A stretch of 64,000 bases of DNA from Podaxis mareebaensis (taxonomy: Eukaryota > Basidiomycota > Agaricomycetes > Agaricales > Agaricaceae), in the NCBI GenBank assembly GCA_018524725.1, contig JAEUWP010000443.1, forward strand, positions 62,001-126,000, read 5' to 3'. Position 1 is the first letter of the stretch. Every line of letters begins with the position of its first letter. This document shows, in pieces, positions 33,443 to 44,409 of the stretch. The notes below the pieces were generated by a model. That model was not told where the DNA came from. It was given only the letters and a program-made list of their open reading frames with translations, and made no database searches. The position numbers and the translations under genes are program-made.

Positions 33443-36400
33443 GTTGCTAGTCCAGGAAGAAGGGCTCTAGAAATGTGTGTGCGTGATAAAGCGACCAGAA
33501 GAAAAGTTCTGGTGTCGCTGCAGATTACACGTGCGGAAGAGGGGACGGATGGGAGGAGGAAGGAAGGAGCGGGAAATGGAATTCTGGACGCGAGTCGATT
33601 ATATATGTTCCGCTGGTTGCGCTTACAAATCGGGGTGGGCGACGTTCCTTCTTGTTTTTCGCGGACTGTCAGATGCATGGTTAGATAGCATCGGGACTCG
33701 TTAGACCCAATCTGAATGCACTGGACGCGTCAAATCCAAGCACATCTGCCATTTTGCACTCCGAATCCCATTTACGTCATTTCCGAAAACAGCCTTATCA
33801 CTGCCTTTTATGGTGCACACGTGATTGTACCCACCAGCATCCAATGTGGTTCCCCCAGCCCAACAGCCCAACACGCCATAGCTTGACCGGCAACCTCTTC
33901 CGCCTTTGTTCTCCCTTCCATAGTCAGATGCGTCCCAATCGTGACAGGCTCTATCCACAACATCTCCGACAGCTTGATCTGCACTCCACACCTTTACAAT
34001 GACAGCGGAGGGCCCTTTCCTTCCTAGCACCTCAGCGCCTCGCTCTTCGATAACCTTGTGAGCTTGCGTCGATAGATGCAATAGAGATCTCGTGCCTTTC
34101 AAGCGCTCGTGCTTTCGGGACCTTGTGGAACACGGAAGGCATTCCCTATGTTGAATACAGGTTATATGTGACCTAATTACGGTGATCCTCAAAAGTCCGG
34201 TCTCGCCATATCTTTAGCTGTTACCCAAAAGTTACCTCGTTACTCCTGTAAAACTTTCTGCGCATACTCCCAGCGCCTAAAGTCTTGTCCAAACAAAGCC
34301 ACGCAGATTACGACGAATCTAACCTTCCCCTGCTGAAGCGCTGAAGCAAGAGCATAAGCTTGACATCTCTGTCTTCTCAATCCACCAACACACTAGCTGG
34401 CTCTCTTCATCGGCACCACATGACTAGTGTGGCCTTTCACAACAATATAATTCCGGTTGACCAAGGGCCAACTCGCGTTATTGGTATCACGTCGTTCATA
34501 CAATGAAGCACGTAACATGCTCTCAGTGGTACATTCCCCTGCCAGTCCATCACGGGATGCGACACAGCGTTCTGCGAATAGAATGGTATCAGTTAGATGG
34601 TCTAGCGACAGGCCAACTCACCAGACGTATCATCCGACATATTCGAAAACGGACTGGCGTAACTGGGTTAAAACTTCGCCGTGTTATACCGTCTTTGTGT
34701 CTCTGGTCCGTCATCCCTCTCGTTTCGCGGCTTCTAACCTTGTGTTCCGTCGGTTTAAATTCCTTCCTAATTCACCCTGAGACCGACGCGAACGGCAGTG
34801 GCTCTCTCCAAATGCTGGACAGCATAATGGCTGCCATTCCCCCCCAGCCAATGGTGGCTTCTCCACTTCCGTGGAACAATTGTTAAGAAACTGCTCACCT
34901 TATATAGTGATACTACCATGGTGCTGGCGATCGAGCTCCGCTTCCTATCATATCGCAGGCTACACAAGGCCGAGCATCACCAACCAAAACACGGTCAAAG
35001 CGGTAGCCGCCACTAGAGTGTCAATGTAAAACGCAGCGCACCTCCTTGAACGACAATCGCGGCACATGCACGATGACCAGTTGTACGTCATTCCCACCAG
35101 AAACAACCAGTCCAACAGCGATAAGTGCATGTACCAAAGTTGACAAAATACCTACAATGTGAGATAGGAACACGCAGGCGTATGAAAAGAGATTCTCAGT
35201 TGAGCTTCCGGAAGGGAACAACAATCGGGGAAAGTTTTGCGCATGTCGTAGATTACAGGTTTATCACGCCTCGCGGTGAGAGGGCCAGTTGTGTCTCAAG
35301 CACGAGGCCTGTCAAGAGGTGGCAACTCCGAGCGTAAGCTGAGGTGGGAGTCATCTCGAGAACGAGCGGCATTACCAGACCAGAATGGGAGATCGGATGG
35401 GATGCTATGGACGGGGGCCGTCTCATCAAGGATAGCCATGGCCGGGACTCGATGGTCGACCGGATGGAACGGTCCCACGAATAATAGCCAGCATTTAAAA
35501 CCACGCGGCAACTCGGACTGACTGATCAAATTCTCCGAAATTAACGGGAGGCATTCACTCGTGCCGTCCATTGATACAGGAAGCTCGAGGGTGGCCCGCC
35601 GCCGCGGAGCACGAAGTCACGTTGCAAGATTGCAGAACACTGAAAGCTTTGGCGCTAAATTGTCCGTAATGGGGGTATATAAGTAATGGAATCACCTTGA
35701 AGTCCCTAAGCCGCGCTACATCCCACCCCGCAAAACCTCCCTTAGTGGAGGTGTGTGCTTAGGAAATGTATCTGTAGCAGCTCTGACGCGTTCCATCGTA
35801 CCTTGATTAGTCAATAGACTCCATAACGAAAAGGAGAAAGGCCCAATAGTACAAAACGATCATGCACAGCGTCGCGGAATATAGAGGGTGAGCAAGTGCG
35901 TTGGAGTGATCACAGTAGTGGTGGCGGTTGAGAGTCCCGTAGATCGCAGATCGCGACTAAAGCCAGATTCTAGAACACCCGTCCTTTTGCGAAGCTGATG
36001 CGAAGATTGCTGAACACATCAAGTTTTAACATGGAAGTGGCGTACAATAATGAATTTCATTCTGGCACCCCAGAGGTTATCAAACACGTCCGATTTACCC
36101 TGCACCAAATCTTTAGTGAGATAAGGCGAAGATTATGGCGTAAGTCAACCTGATTAAACGAGCTCGTTACCGCATGCTCATATGTGGGCAATGAGTACAA
36201 AGCAAAATTCGGGACAGTGACCAACATGGGTCTAGATGCTCCAGTGCTCGACCAGGGGAGCAGGTTGGAATAGTCTCGAGCTACGCTGCTAGTTTTGCTC
36301 CGATGATGTCACCTTCCCTTCTAAATGTCGTTGTTCCCACAACCTCGGCATCGGACGTCCACTTTGAAGCACAATGATTCAGCGACCTCGTCCTCAAGGG

Positions 36401-36756
36401 CGGAACGGAGTACATTGATCACTCCCTTTTGACAGGTATTGGATAAGAATCAGTTGGAGTATCGGTTGTTGGTACTGAGGCCAAAGAGTATAACATCCAG
36501 GCGCAGATTGAGGATGGAGAGTTTGAAAGTTGGCGGATGAGAAGCAAGAAATTTCACAAATCAGAAAAAAAAGTTATTGGATGTGGTACCCTGACAAATT
36601 ACCCGAAATTGGCACAACAGAGCTAAACTAGTAAACTCGTCACAATTGGTAGTCTGATGGGAATGGTGTCGGCCAACAAAGAGCGCGGAACGTGTGTTCG
36701 ACTGTCCAAATAATGCTCCAATTACCCACAGGTTACTCCTGCCTTTATCCACCACA
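33443..36756. other. 3.3-kb region without a confident gene
   Basis: The start of the P450 promoter region, then more than 3 kb with no frame that shows a domain, signal peptide or plausible splice pattern. The longest frame (33,701-34,192, minus) is Cys/Gly-rich and unconvincing. A TATATAAG box near 35,675 has no gene behind it. Around 36,330-36,540 peptide-like pieces (SDLVLKGGTEYIDHSLL) are broken by stops and may be an old pseudogene. Confidence 0.45.
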
Positions 36757-38281
36757 ATGAGTGCCGCCGTTCTGGCCTCGTTGTACTTACTGCTCTGGGT
36801 GTGTTGGAGCACAAAATTCGTGGGTTTAGCCGCATATGTGCCGGTCCGGGAATATGCTGGCGTGACTTTCTTCGACGCCTGGGACTACTACAACTTCTAC
36901 GATAATACGACATGGGGTACGTGACGATTGAATTGTGTCGTGTCCGTCACTCAAATGCTGACACTAGCTGCATGATCCAGGCAATGTCACTTTCGTTGAC
37001 CGGCAGACAGCAATGTCAAGTCGACTCACCTACGTCAACGATGCCGGGAACGCTGTTGTGAAAGTCGACAATGCCACATTCGTGCAAAACGGCCCGCTGG
37101 TCTACAGAAACTCAGTAGGCATCATGTCTTTGGCTTTGAAACCCATGCTCATCATCCCATTTGCAGGTACGCATCACATCGAAAGATGCGTATGGAATTG
37201 GGGCATTAATTATGATCGACGTTCGACATATTCCATATGGATGCTCGGTGTGTCCATCTCCAAACTTCCATCTTGAGCTTCTGGTTACACCCCGCGGCAG
37301 GTATGGCCGTCCTTCTGGACTCTGGGCACCGGTAAGGTATGGCCGGACGGCGGAGAAATCGACATCATTGAAGGCATCAACATGATGAGCAATAATCAAA
37401 TCGCGCTTCACTCCACTCCTGGTTGCTTTCAGGCTGCGAATCCAGGCCAAACGGGCCGAACGATCGAGGGCGATTGTTCGACTCCTCGTGGCTGCGTCGT
37501 CGCGGAAACAAAGCCAAATAGCTGGGGTCCCGGTTTCACTCAGGCAGGAGGGGGTGTATGGGCCGTTCAAATTGACGTCGCTGGCGTTTTTGTCTGGTTC
37601 TGGAGTGTAAGCCATCACTTATCGTGTTCTTCAGTTGCTCACCCATAGAAAGAGGCCTGATATCCCAGAGAACATCAAGACAGCAAGCAACACATCAATT
37701 ATTGATACATCGCCATGGGGACTCCCTAGCGCATCCTATCCTGCCGCTGCTTGCGATATCAGCCGATTCTTCACCCCCCAACAACTTGTCTTGCTTATCA
37801 CATTATGCGGCACTTGGTAGTGAATTTTGAAAACCTCGTTATTTATTCTCACTCAACGCCTTCGCTTTCTCACAGGGCAGGTGTACCAGATATCTACGCA
37901 GCCACCTGCCATACTCCCACAATGTCCTGTGTGAGTCCTGCAGTTTTGTCTTCGCTCGCGGCTTTGACACAGAAATAGTTTGCGGATAACATCATTGGCC
38001 CTGGAAGTCCGACATATGATAATGCATTCTGGGAGATCTCTTGGATACGTACCTATTTCAACAATCCGGAAGCCCCCCCTACATCCACTGCAGGTTCCAC
38101 GCCCCCACTGGTTCCGTCATCAACGCTACTTGTGACAACCGCGGGGAAGACGACCTCAGCTCCTCGGCCTACTCAAACGGAGAATCTCCCTGTTTCGTCT
38201 GGCACACTAGATACCAAACTCAACGCCGTTCTGGGCAACAGCTTGTTCATTGTTGTCTTGTTCTTTTTCTTTGGTCTATGA
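36757..38281 (+). CDS. GH16 beta-glucanase-like glycoside hydrolase
   Basis: Seven exons (36,757-36,916; 36,981-37,114; 37,167-37,247; 37,301-37,606; 37,653-37,816; 37,876-37,930; 37,979-38,281) give 400 residues. Residues 1-25 form a hydrophobic secretion signal. The GH16 jelly-roll shows VWPSFWTLGT and the catalytic ExDxxE motif GGEIDIIE, with Glu144 as nucleophile, Asp146 and Glu149 as acid/base. Later blocks FVWFWS, CDISRFF and LCGTWAG match laminarinase-type fungal GH16 proteins acting on beta-1,3(4)-glucans. The C terminus is Thr/Pro-rich and then hydrophobic (LGNSLFIVVLFFFFGL), consistent with a GPI-anchor signal, so the enzyme may stay on the cell wall. Exon 5 uses an AAAG acceptor. 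A broken copy follows downstream. Confidence 0.92.
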
Positions 38282-38452
38282 CGACTTGATCTGGATGGCT
38301 TGCAAGTACACTATTACAAGGATGTTTCGGGACAAGCTTATTTGGCTAGAGGCAAAGTTCTTTGGACATATGACTGCCTATCCCCTATAGCTGTAGTTCA
38401 AACAAATTGAAGGTTGTGCCACTGAGAACTGAAACTCCTTTATGCTTAGGTG

Positions 38453-39040
38453 TCAGAGGATCACAGGTAAGCTCCACACCGATGGTATTGGTGTCTTACT
38501 CATGATATGTATTCGACACATTCCGTATGGGTGTTTGCTATGTTAAGCGGCAAGCTTTGGGGGTTTCCAGTGGTGACGAACCAAAGATAGCACCTGGCTT
38601 CTGGACTCTTGGAACCAGCGAACGGCCGGGGTCAGGGCGGAGAAGGCATCAAGACGGTGGGTGAGAACCAGAGTGCAATGCGTACTAGCCCTGGTTGCAC
38701 TCAGGATCCTATTCGAGGTAGGCAGGCCGCACGAATCCGCAGGGTGACTCCATTTTTCGTATACGGGTAGCTGGAGAAACGAAGCCAGGTAATTAAGGAG
38801 CACCCTTCAGTAGTAGTGGGGCGGACAGGATGTGGCATTCGGTCGACGCTTTTAGTATCTTCGCCTGGTTCTGGAGCGTCTAACTGCCGCTAGACTATCT
38901 TCTTTTGTCGTCTCATGAATGTTTGTTCCAAGCGGCCTAGGTTCCAAAAAACATATGAGAACCACGGCCAGCCACCAACGCTTCGAGTATTGATACCACA
39001 CTTTCGGGACGGCTTATTGCATCATCATACACTTCGAGTG
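38453..39040 (+). pseudogene. Degraded tandem copy of the GH16 gene
   Basis: Pieces align in order with exons 3, 4 and 5 of the upstream GH16 gene: GATGGTATTGG...CGACACATTCCGTATGG (exon 3), TTCTGGACTCTTGGAACC (exon 4), TTCGCCTGGTTCTGGAGCGTC (exon 4 end) and a piece like the exon 5 IIDTSPWG region near 38,985-39,035. The catalytic ExDxxE segment is deleted: GGCGGAGAA runs straight into GGCATCAA. Several stops and frameshifts are present. Confidence 0.8.
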
Positions 39041-39682
39041 TGGTAGTCCCATCGGCGGTCCTTTCGCCTCGACGTTTCTACTTCTCCGCCCCTTTACGGG
39101 GAATTCAGTATGCAATTTGAACTCTGCGAGCGCTCTGCCTTGTTCTAGACTGTAATTACCAGCTCCAGACAAATATGCTCGAGGTATATACGAATACATG
39201 CCATACCCTCGTATGAGTGGTATCGTTTGGGTTTTGCGGCATGTGGGCAGGGGTTGTGCACAGCGCTGTCGGGTCTTTGGGGTGGGGAAGGTTTGGACGT
39301 TCCGAGAGATCGTTGGGTGCGTGTTTACGGCCAAGATCCGAAGGCTATGACCACTCCTATTAACACTAATGAGTATGACCAAGTGTCATTAAGGTAAATG
39401 ACCCTGTTCAGTCTGACGCTTCTCCACCCTCCAAGCTCGGCAAGTCAAACTTGACTCGTTTTGGAACTCTACTCCTGGCTTTGACGCCGTGGGTTGTGGC
39501 GAGCGGCGAGCAAGTTTGCTATTGATGTGTGCAGTATATTACTTCACTTAAATTAATGACATTCGTAAGCAGAAAGCATTAATGAATTTGTTGAATTGGC
39601 AACCCCGCCGCGACCCTTATGCGGTGGCATTATACTTAAATTTGTTGGCAGTGTTGTCCTCTCTCTCTACGTTCCCACGTCG
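39041..39682. other. Intergenic, no gene seen
   Basis: About 640 bp between the GH16 pseudogene and the next gene. Nothing supported. Confidence 0.4.
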
Positions 39683-41045
39683 ATGGAGACAGGAAAGCGA
39701 AAGCAAACCGATATTGTCGACGAGCCTACACGAGCGAAGAAAAAAGCCAAGCCAATTACAAACAAAGTCGCTTTGGAGTTAAATGATAGTCCGCCAGCCA
39801 ACTCCTCTTCAGCCACGTCCAATCTCCATGCTCTTCTCGATTTCTCCTCTCTTAATGACGAATCTGCGATATCGAATCGTTTCGATGAAATTGCACGCGT
39901 CCTCATCCACGAATATCACCTGGTCGTGAGTCATGGCGGCGTAGAAACGGCGTTCGAGATCCAGGAGATGGAATTTTACCTCCAGAAGGGTAAATGTCAC
40001 GAAGACCCGTATACCCATGGAAGCGAAGAGCAAAAAATAAGTGGTAGATGGTGCGCAGTCGCTCCTTATGCCTTCTCGTTCTGATTTACTGAGTCGCCAA
40101 TTTCTTACTCCTGTGGTCTACATGATCCTTCTCAGGTATTTTCATCGTGCTCCTAGGCGATCAGCCGATGCCTCCCGTAGCTCGACTAGCCTCACTGGCT
40201 ATCGTGGCGGTACCCGTAAAGGACTCGATCTAACCATAGGCGGTCCGCCTCGCACCGTCTCACCCTACTTTAGTCAACCTGCAAGGTCTCCCACTACGTC
40301 TGACACGGCGGACCAAGATGAAACGGAAGATGAGGGGCTTTTACGCGGAGGGATACTCCTTCGTAGTTTACGCGGCCTTTCGAAGGATAGCGCGACTGGT
40401 AACTCGAAGTCAAACACTGTCTCCGGACCCTCCCTTTTGGTGGACAAGATTTTAGAGTTGAGCGGGGCATCGAGCATCTCTGAGCTGGTGGAGAATATGT
40501 GGGGAGGTGATACGGCTGCTCTCAACCCACCAGCTCTATCTTCTTCCTGCCGAAAGTCATACCTATACCTAAAGCGCGTTACGAACACGGCCCCGACTTT
40601 GCCACTAATTCATAAATCCCCACGTATCGGCCTTGACCTCTCTCATCCAGGAACGACAGTCCCAACTTCTCAATCAACGCTGATAGAACTTCATCCTCGT
40701 ATTCGCTTCCTACCCAAGATGTACCGCTACTTCACTCGACCCGAAGAGCTGACTAAAGGCCGCCCTCAGACATGTTACGGACTCATACGTGCAACTCTCA
40801 ACACTCGTCCTGACCTTGCACATCGCTCTTTAAGCGGAGATAAAACATTCCGTGCTATCCTGGCAGCTGGCATGGGCCTCAAAGACGCGTTAGTTGGGAA
40901 GTATCTGGCAGAATACGAGGCGGGAAGGAGGGAGGGGCTCAAACACCTAAAATCATGCATCGGTCCAAAAGGCAAAGGTGCCGCAGATTCCCCTACGGCG
41001 TACCTCAATATGATGGGGGCCCTTGAGGCTGTCCTCGGCTCCTGA
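39683..41045 (+). CDS. Conserved protein of unknown function, 425 aa
   Basis: Two exons (39,683-40,050; 40,136-41,045) give 425 residues; the junction rebuilds SGRWYFHRAPRRSA. A Lys-rich start (METGKRKQ, RAKKKAKP) may be a nuclear signal. The core has clusters of conserved-looking residues: CHEDPYTHGSEEQ, then GRWYFHRAPR, then YRGGTRKGLDLTIGG, ending with RYFTRPEELT and AAGMGLKDALVGKY. The pattern of His, Asp, Glu and Arg near a Gly-rich turn suggests an enzyme fold, and the layout loosely resembles DNA base-excision glycosylases. I cannot support that assignment and leave the function open. There is no signal peptide or membrane span. Confidence 0.8.
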
Positions 41046-42006
41046 CCGCCTGGAGGACGTGGAGATATACATGACTATCTTGACTCACAAAAAATGGACC
41101 ATGTTCTCACATGCAATATACCATGTTCAACGGAGACTTAGAAAACGTAGTTGCTTCTAGTGTCGATGTGGCCTCAATAAATGGTTTAGACCGTCAGCGG
41201 CGCGACAATCTTCAGTGTTACCCCCCTGTGTCTGCTCCAGATTCCATCAAATTACGGGGATCTATTCCCCGAGTATTCTTCTCGCTAGTCCATATATTCT
41301 CTCATTCTCCCATGTCTGCTCGCCACCGTCTATATCTAACCAAGAAGTAACCACGTTCAAATCGGTTTCGAAAGCGAGGGATATGTTAAACCCTGCCCCG
41401 AGGCGTCCATGTTATTTATGGACGTAAATCAGGCTTCTTGGCAGGAACAGTGGAACGAAATTTACTTCCTTTGTAATTCAGAATGGCCGAGGTTCAAACA
41501 GACCGGTTCTAAATATACTACAATCACATTAACAATCGGCTCCTTTAGGTTTCAACAGTCATATTCTATGTCACTCCAACTTCCCAGAAAACCACAGCAT
41601 CAGGACTTAGTTTATTCCTGTCCTATTTCGAGCCCAAGGGCCGTCGGCACGCCTCTTGGTATTCCACTTCCTACCGAAACATATTCTAGACAAAGGAAAG
41701 GTACTGGAAACTCTAAAAATGTACATTTGACACACAGGTTAACTTCGGTCCTTCCTTAGTTCGCGTTAATAAATAGATACTGGACTATACCTTTTCTATT
41801 TTCTGCCTCGTGCTTCTCGGTTTCCGAACTTGAAAATGAATTTCATAATAGGAGGTAATAGGGCACCAGGTGCGTGAACGGTATTCGACGGTTGGGTCTA
41901 TTTGCTGTTGATTTGTTCAGCTTCAGAGGGAATAGTGCGCTCGGAAACTTCTGGCGTATCTCGCTATAGGTTTTTTGGCTAGAAGATCCTGCGTGGAGGG
42001 AGAAGG
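41046..42006. other. Intergenic, no gene seen
   Basis: About 960 bp. Short frames here lack codon or family support. It ends at the TATA box of the next gene. Confidence 0.4.
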
Positions 42007-42013
42007 TATAAAT
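42007..42013 (+). promoter_or_regulatory. TATA box of secreted repeat-protein gene
   Basis: TATAAAT lies 205 bp upstream of the start codon. The gap could contain a 5'-UTR intron that ends at the CAG just before ATG (CTCAG at about 42,205-42,209). Confidence 0.4.
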
Positions 42014-42211
42014 TGTTGATGTTGGGACAAGAGATTCTCAACGTCCAGCGTTCCTTCCAGTTTGCCAAGTACGTCCATCCAACAGTATCCAAAATTTCGT
42101 TTAGCTCACCTTTACATTTCCGCTTTGTTTCACTCCCCTTCCCAGGTTAACGCCTGTGAGTAGTAAATCTTTGAACACACGGATCCCCGTTGATAGGTGC
42201 TTCCTCAGGAC

Positions 42212-44131
42212 ATGAAATTCTTCACATCCCTCGTGATCCTGGCATGTACTTGCTCCGCATTTGTCTCTGCGGTGCCTCTCGACGCCAGGTATTCCACTGA
42301 AATCGGTCTTACACCACGCGATGCTGTCGCCAGACGTGGTGGACCGTATGACGACAAACCTGACTACAAACCCAAACCCAAGTATGACGACAAACCGAAA
42401 TATGACGACAAACACAAACACAATGATAAGCCCAAGTACGATGACAAGCCCAAGTACGATGACGGCCCCAAGTACGACGACAAGCCCAAGCACGACGACA
42501 AGCCCAAGCACGACGACAAGAAGTATGACCCAAAGCCCAAATACGAGCCCACATACGACTCGAAACCGGCTTACAAGCGCGGAGGTCCTTATGATCACAA
42601 ACCCGAGCCCAAGCCCAAGTACGAGCCCAAGCCCAAGTACGAGCCCAAGCCCAAGTACGAGCCCAAGCCCAAGCCCAAGCCCAAGCCCAAGTATGAACCC
42701 AAACCAAAGTACCACAAGCCTTCGCATGACGACCACAAGGATCACGATCACAAGGGCCACAAGCCCGATCATAAGCCTTATGCGGTCAGACGCGGAGACT
42801 ACGACCCCAAGCCCAACTATGATCACAGGCCATCGTATGATGACCACAGGGACCACCATCGCAAACCGCACTATGATCACAAGCCTGACTATAAGCCATA
42901 CGCCGTCCGTGGAGACTACGACCCCGAGCTCAAATACGATCACAAGCCGTCGTATGACGACCACAGGGACCACCATCACAGGCCGCACCATGATCACAAG
43001 CCTGACTACAAGCCATACGCCATCCGTGGAGACTACGATCCCAAGCCCAGCTACGATCACAGGCCGTCGTACGACGACCACAGGGACCATGATCGCAAAC
43101 CGGACTATGGTCACAAGCATGGCTATGACTACAAGCCCTATGCTGTCAAACGCGGAGGCTATGACCCCAAGCCCGCTTACCCGCCCACGGACAACAGCGA
43201 CAAAGACTGCGACGACCAGAAAGGCCCCGACCACGGCCACGACGACGGTCACCATGGTTATGGCGGTCATGGCGGATATGGTGGTAACGGCGGTCAAGGT
43301 GGTCATGGAGGCTACGGCGGCGGGGGCAAGGATGGCGGCTACGGCGGCCACGACGGCAAGGACCATGGCGGCTACGACGGTCATGATGGAAAGGACCATG
43401 GCGGCTATGGCGGTCACGATGGAAAGGACCATGGCGGCTATGGCGGTCGCGATGGAAAGGACCATGGCGGCTATGGCGGTCACGATGGCAAGGACCACGA
43501 CGGCCACTACGGCGGTTATGGTAATCGGGATGTCAGTTATGTAGACAACGGTGGCAAAGGCAGCGACAATGGCGGAGGATATGGTGGGAAGGGTCAGGGT
43601 GGTCATAGCGGACACGATGGCAAGGGCGACGAACACGGTGGATACGGTGGCAAGGGTAATGACGGGCATGGTCATGATGGCAAGGACGGTGGGTATGGCC
43701 ATGGTGGCAAGGATGATGGGCATGGCCATGACGGCAAGGACGATGGACATGGTCATGATGGGAAGGGCCACGACGGGCATGGTCATGATGGCAAGGACCA
43801 CGACGGGCATGGTCATGATGGCAAGGACCACGACGGACATGGTCATGATGGCAAGGATGATGGGCATGGCCATGATGGCAAAGACCATGGCGGTCATGGT
43901 GGAAAGGGCGGGCACGATGGCAAAGGAGAGGACCACGGTCACGATGGCAATAACCACGGAGGACACGGCGGTAAAGATGGGCATGGCGGAAACGACGGAC
44001 ACGGTGGCGACGGTGGACATGGCGGAAGCGGTGGACATGGAGGTAGTGGCGGACACGGCGGCAGCGGCAACGACGACGACCACTGCGACTCAAATTGCCG
44101 TGACGAACGTACCCGCCGCGCTCAAATCTAA
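42212..44131 (+). CDS. Secreted low-complexity repeat protein with kexin-like sites
   Basis: A single exon of 639 residues. A signal peptide (MKFFTSLVILACTCSAFVSA) is followed by a short leader and an RRGG site. The first half has Lys/Asp/Pro/Tyr repeats (KPKYDDK, KPKYEP). Three repeats of about 39-41 residues follow, each opening YA[VI]..RG.YDPK and containing PSYDDHRDH (starts near 42,785, 42,902, 43,019, with a fourth partial at 43,142). Dibasic KR/RR before G occur at 42,577, 42,788 and 43,148; the two middle repeats keep only one Arg. The second half is Gly/His/Asp-rich (GGYGGHDGKDH type) and could bind metal ions or water. No known enzyme domain is present. Confidence 0.85.
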   Translation: MKFFTSLVILACTCSAFVSAVPLDARYSTEIGLTPRDAVARRGGPYDDKPDYKPKPKYDDKPKYDDKHKHNDKPKYDDKPKYDDGPKYDDKPKHDDKPKHDDKKYDPKPKYEPTYDSKPAYKRGGPYDHKPEPKPKYEPKPKYEPKPKYEPKPKPKPKPKYEPKPKYHKPSHDDHKDHDHKGHKPDHKPYAVRRGDYDPKPNYDHRPSYDDHRDHHRKPHYDHKPDYKPYAVRGDYDPELKYDHKPSYDDHRDHHHRPHHDHKPDYKPYAIRGDYDPKPSYDHRPSYDDHRDHDRKPDYGHKHGYDYKPYAVKRGGYDPKPAYPPTDNSDKDCDDQKGPDHGHDDGHHGYGGHGGYGGNGGQGGHGGYGGGGKDGGYGGHDGKDHGGYDGHDGKDHGGYGGHDGKDHGGYGGRDGKDHGGYGGHDGKDHDGHYGGYGNRDVSYVDNGGKGSDNGGGYGGKGQGGHSGHDGKGDEHGGYGGKGNDGHGHDGKDGGYGHGGKDDGHGHDGKDDGHGHDGKGHDGHGHDGKDHDGHGHDGKDHDGHGHDGKDDGHGHDGKDHGGHGGKGGHDGKGEDHGHDGNNHGGHGGKDGHGGNDGHGGDGGHGGSGGHGGSGGHGGSGNDDDHCDSNCRDERTRRAQI

Positions 44132-44409
44132 ATTCCTTCAATATGCTTTTTCGTTCTTGAACTGACGTACAATACCTCCTTTTATTCTTTAGTTGACTTT
44201 GTACGGTTTGATAGGGCTCATATGTTCGAACATGGTTTGTAGTGTATTGCATTATGCTTGAAGAACACAGATGTATTTCTTGACATTGAGCCGTAGGGCA
44301 GTTAGAACACAGATAGGCAGTAATCCTGTTGTGAAGACGCGGTTGACCGAGTCAAGCGAAATTCTCACCCCTGCTCATGGAACGACGCACCATAAAAAGA
44401 GACTTCAGG

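Noticed and set aside
33701..34192. Minus-strand frame of 163 codons upstream of the P450
   Set aside because: No domain, signal peptide or splice context; Cys/Gly-rich composition gives no clear protein character.
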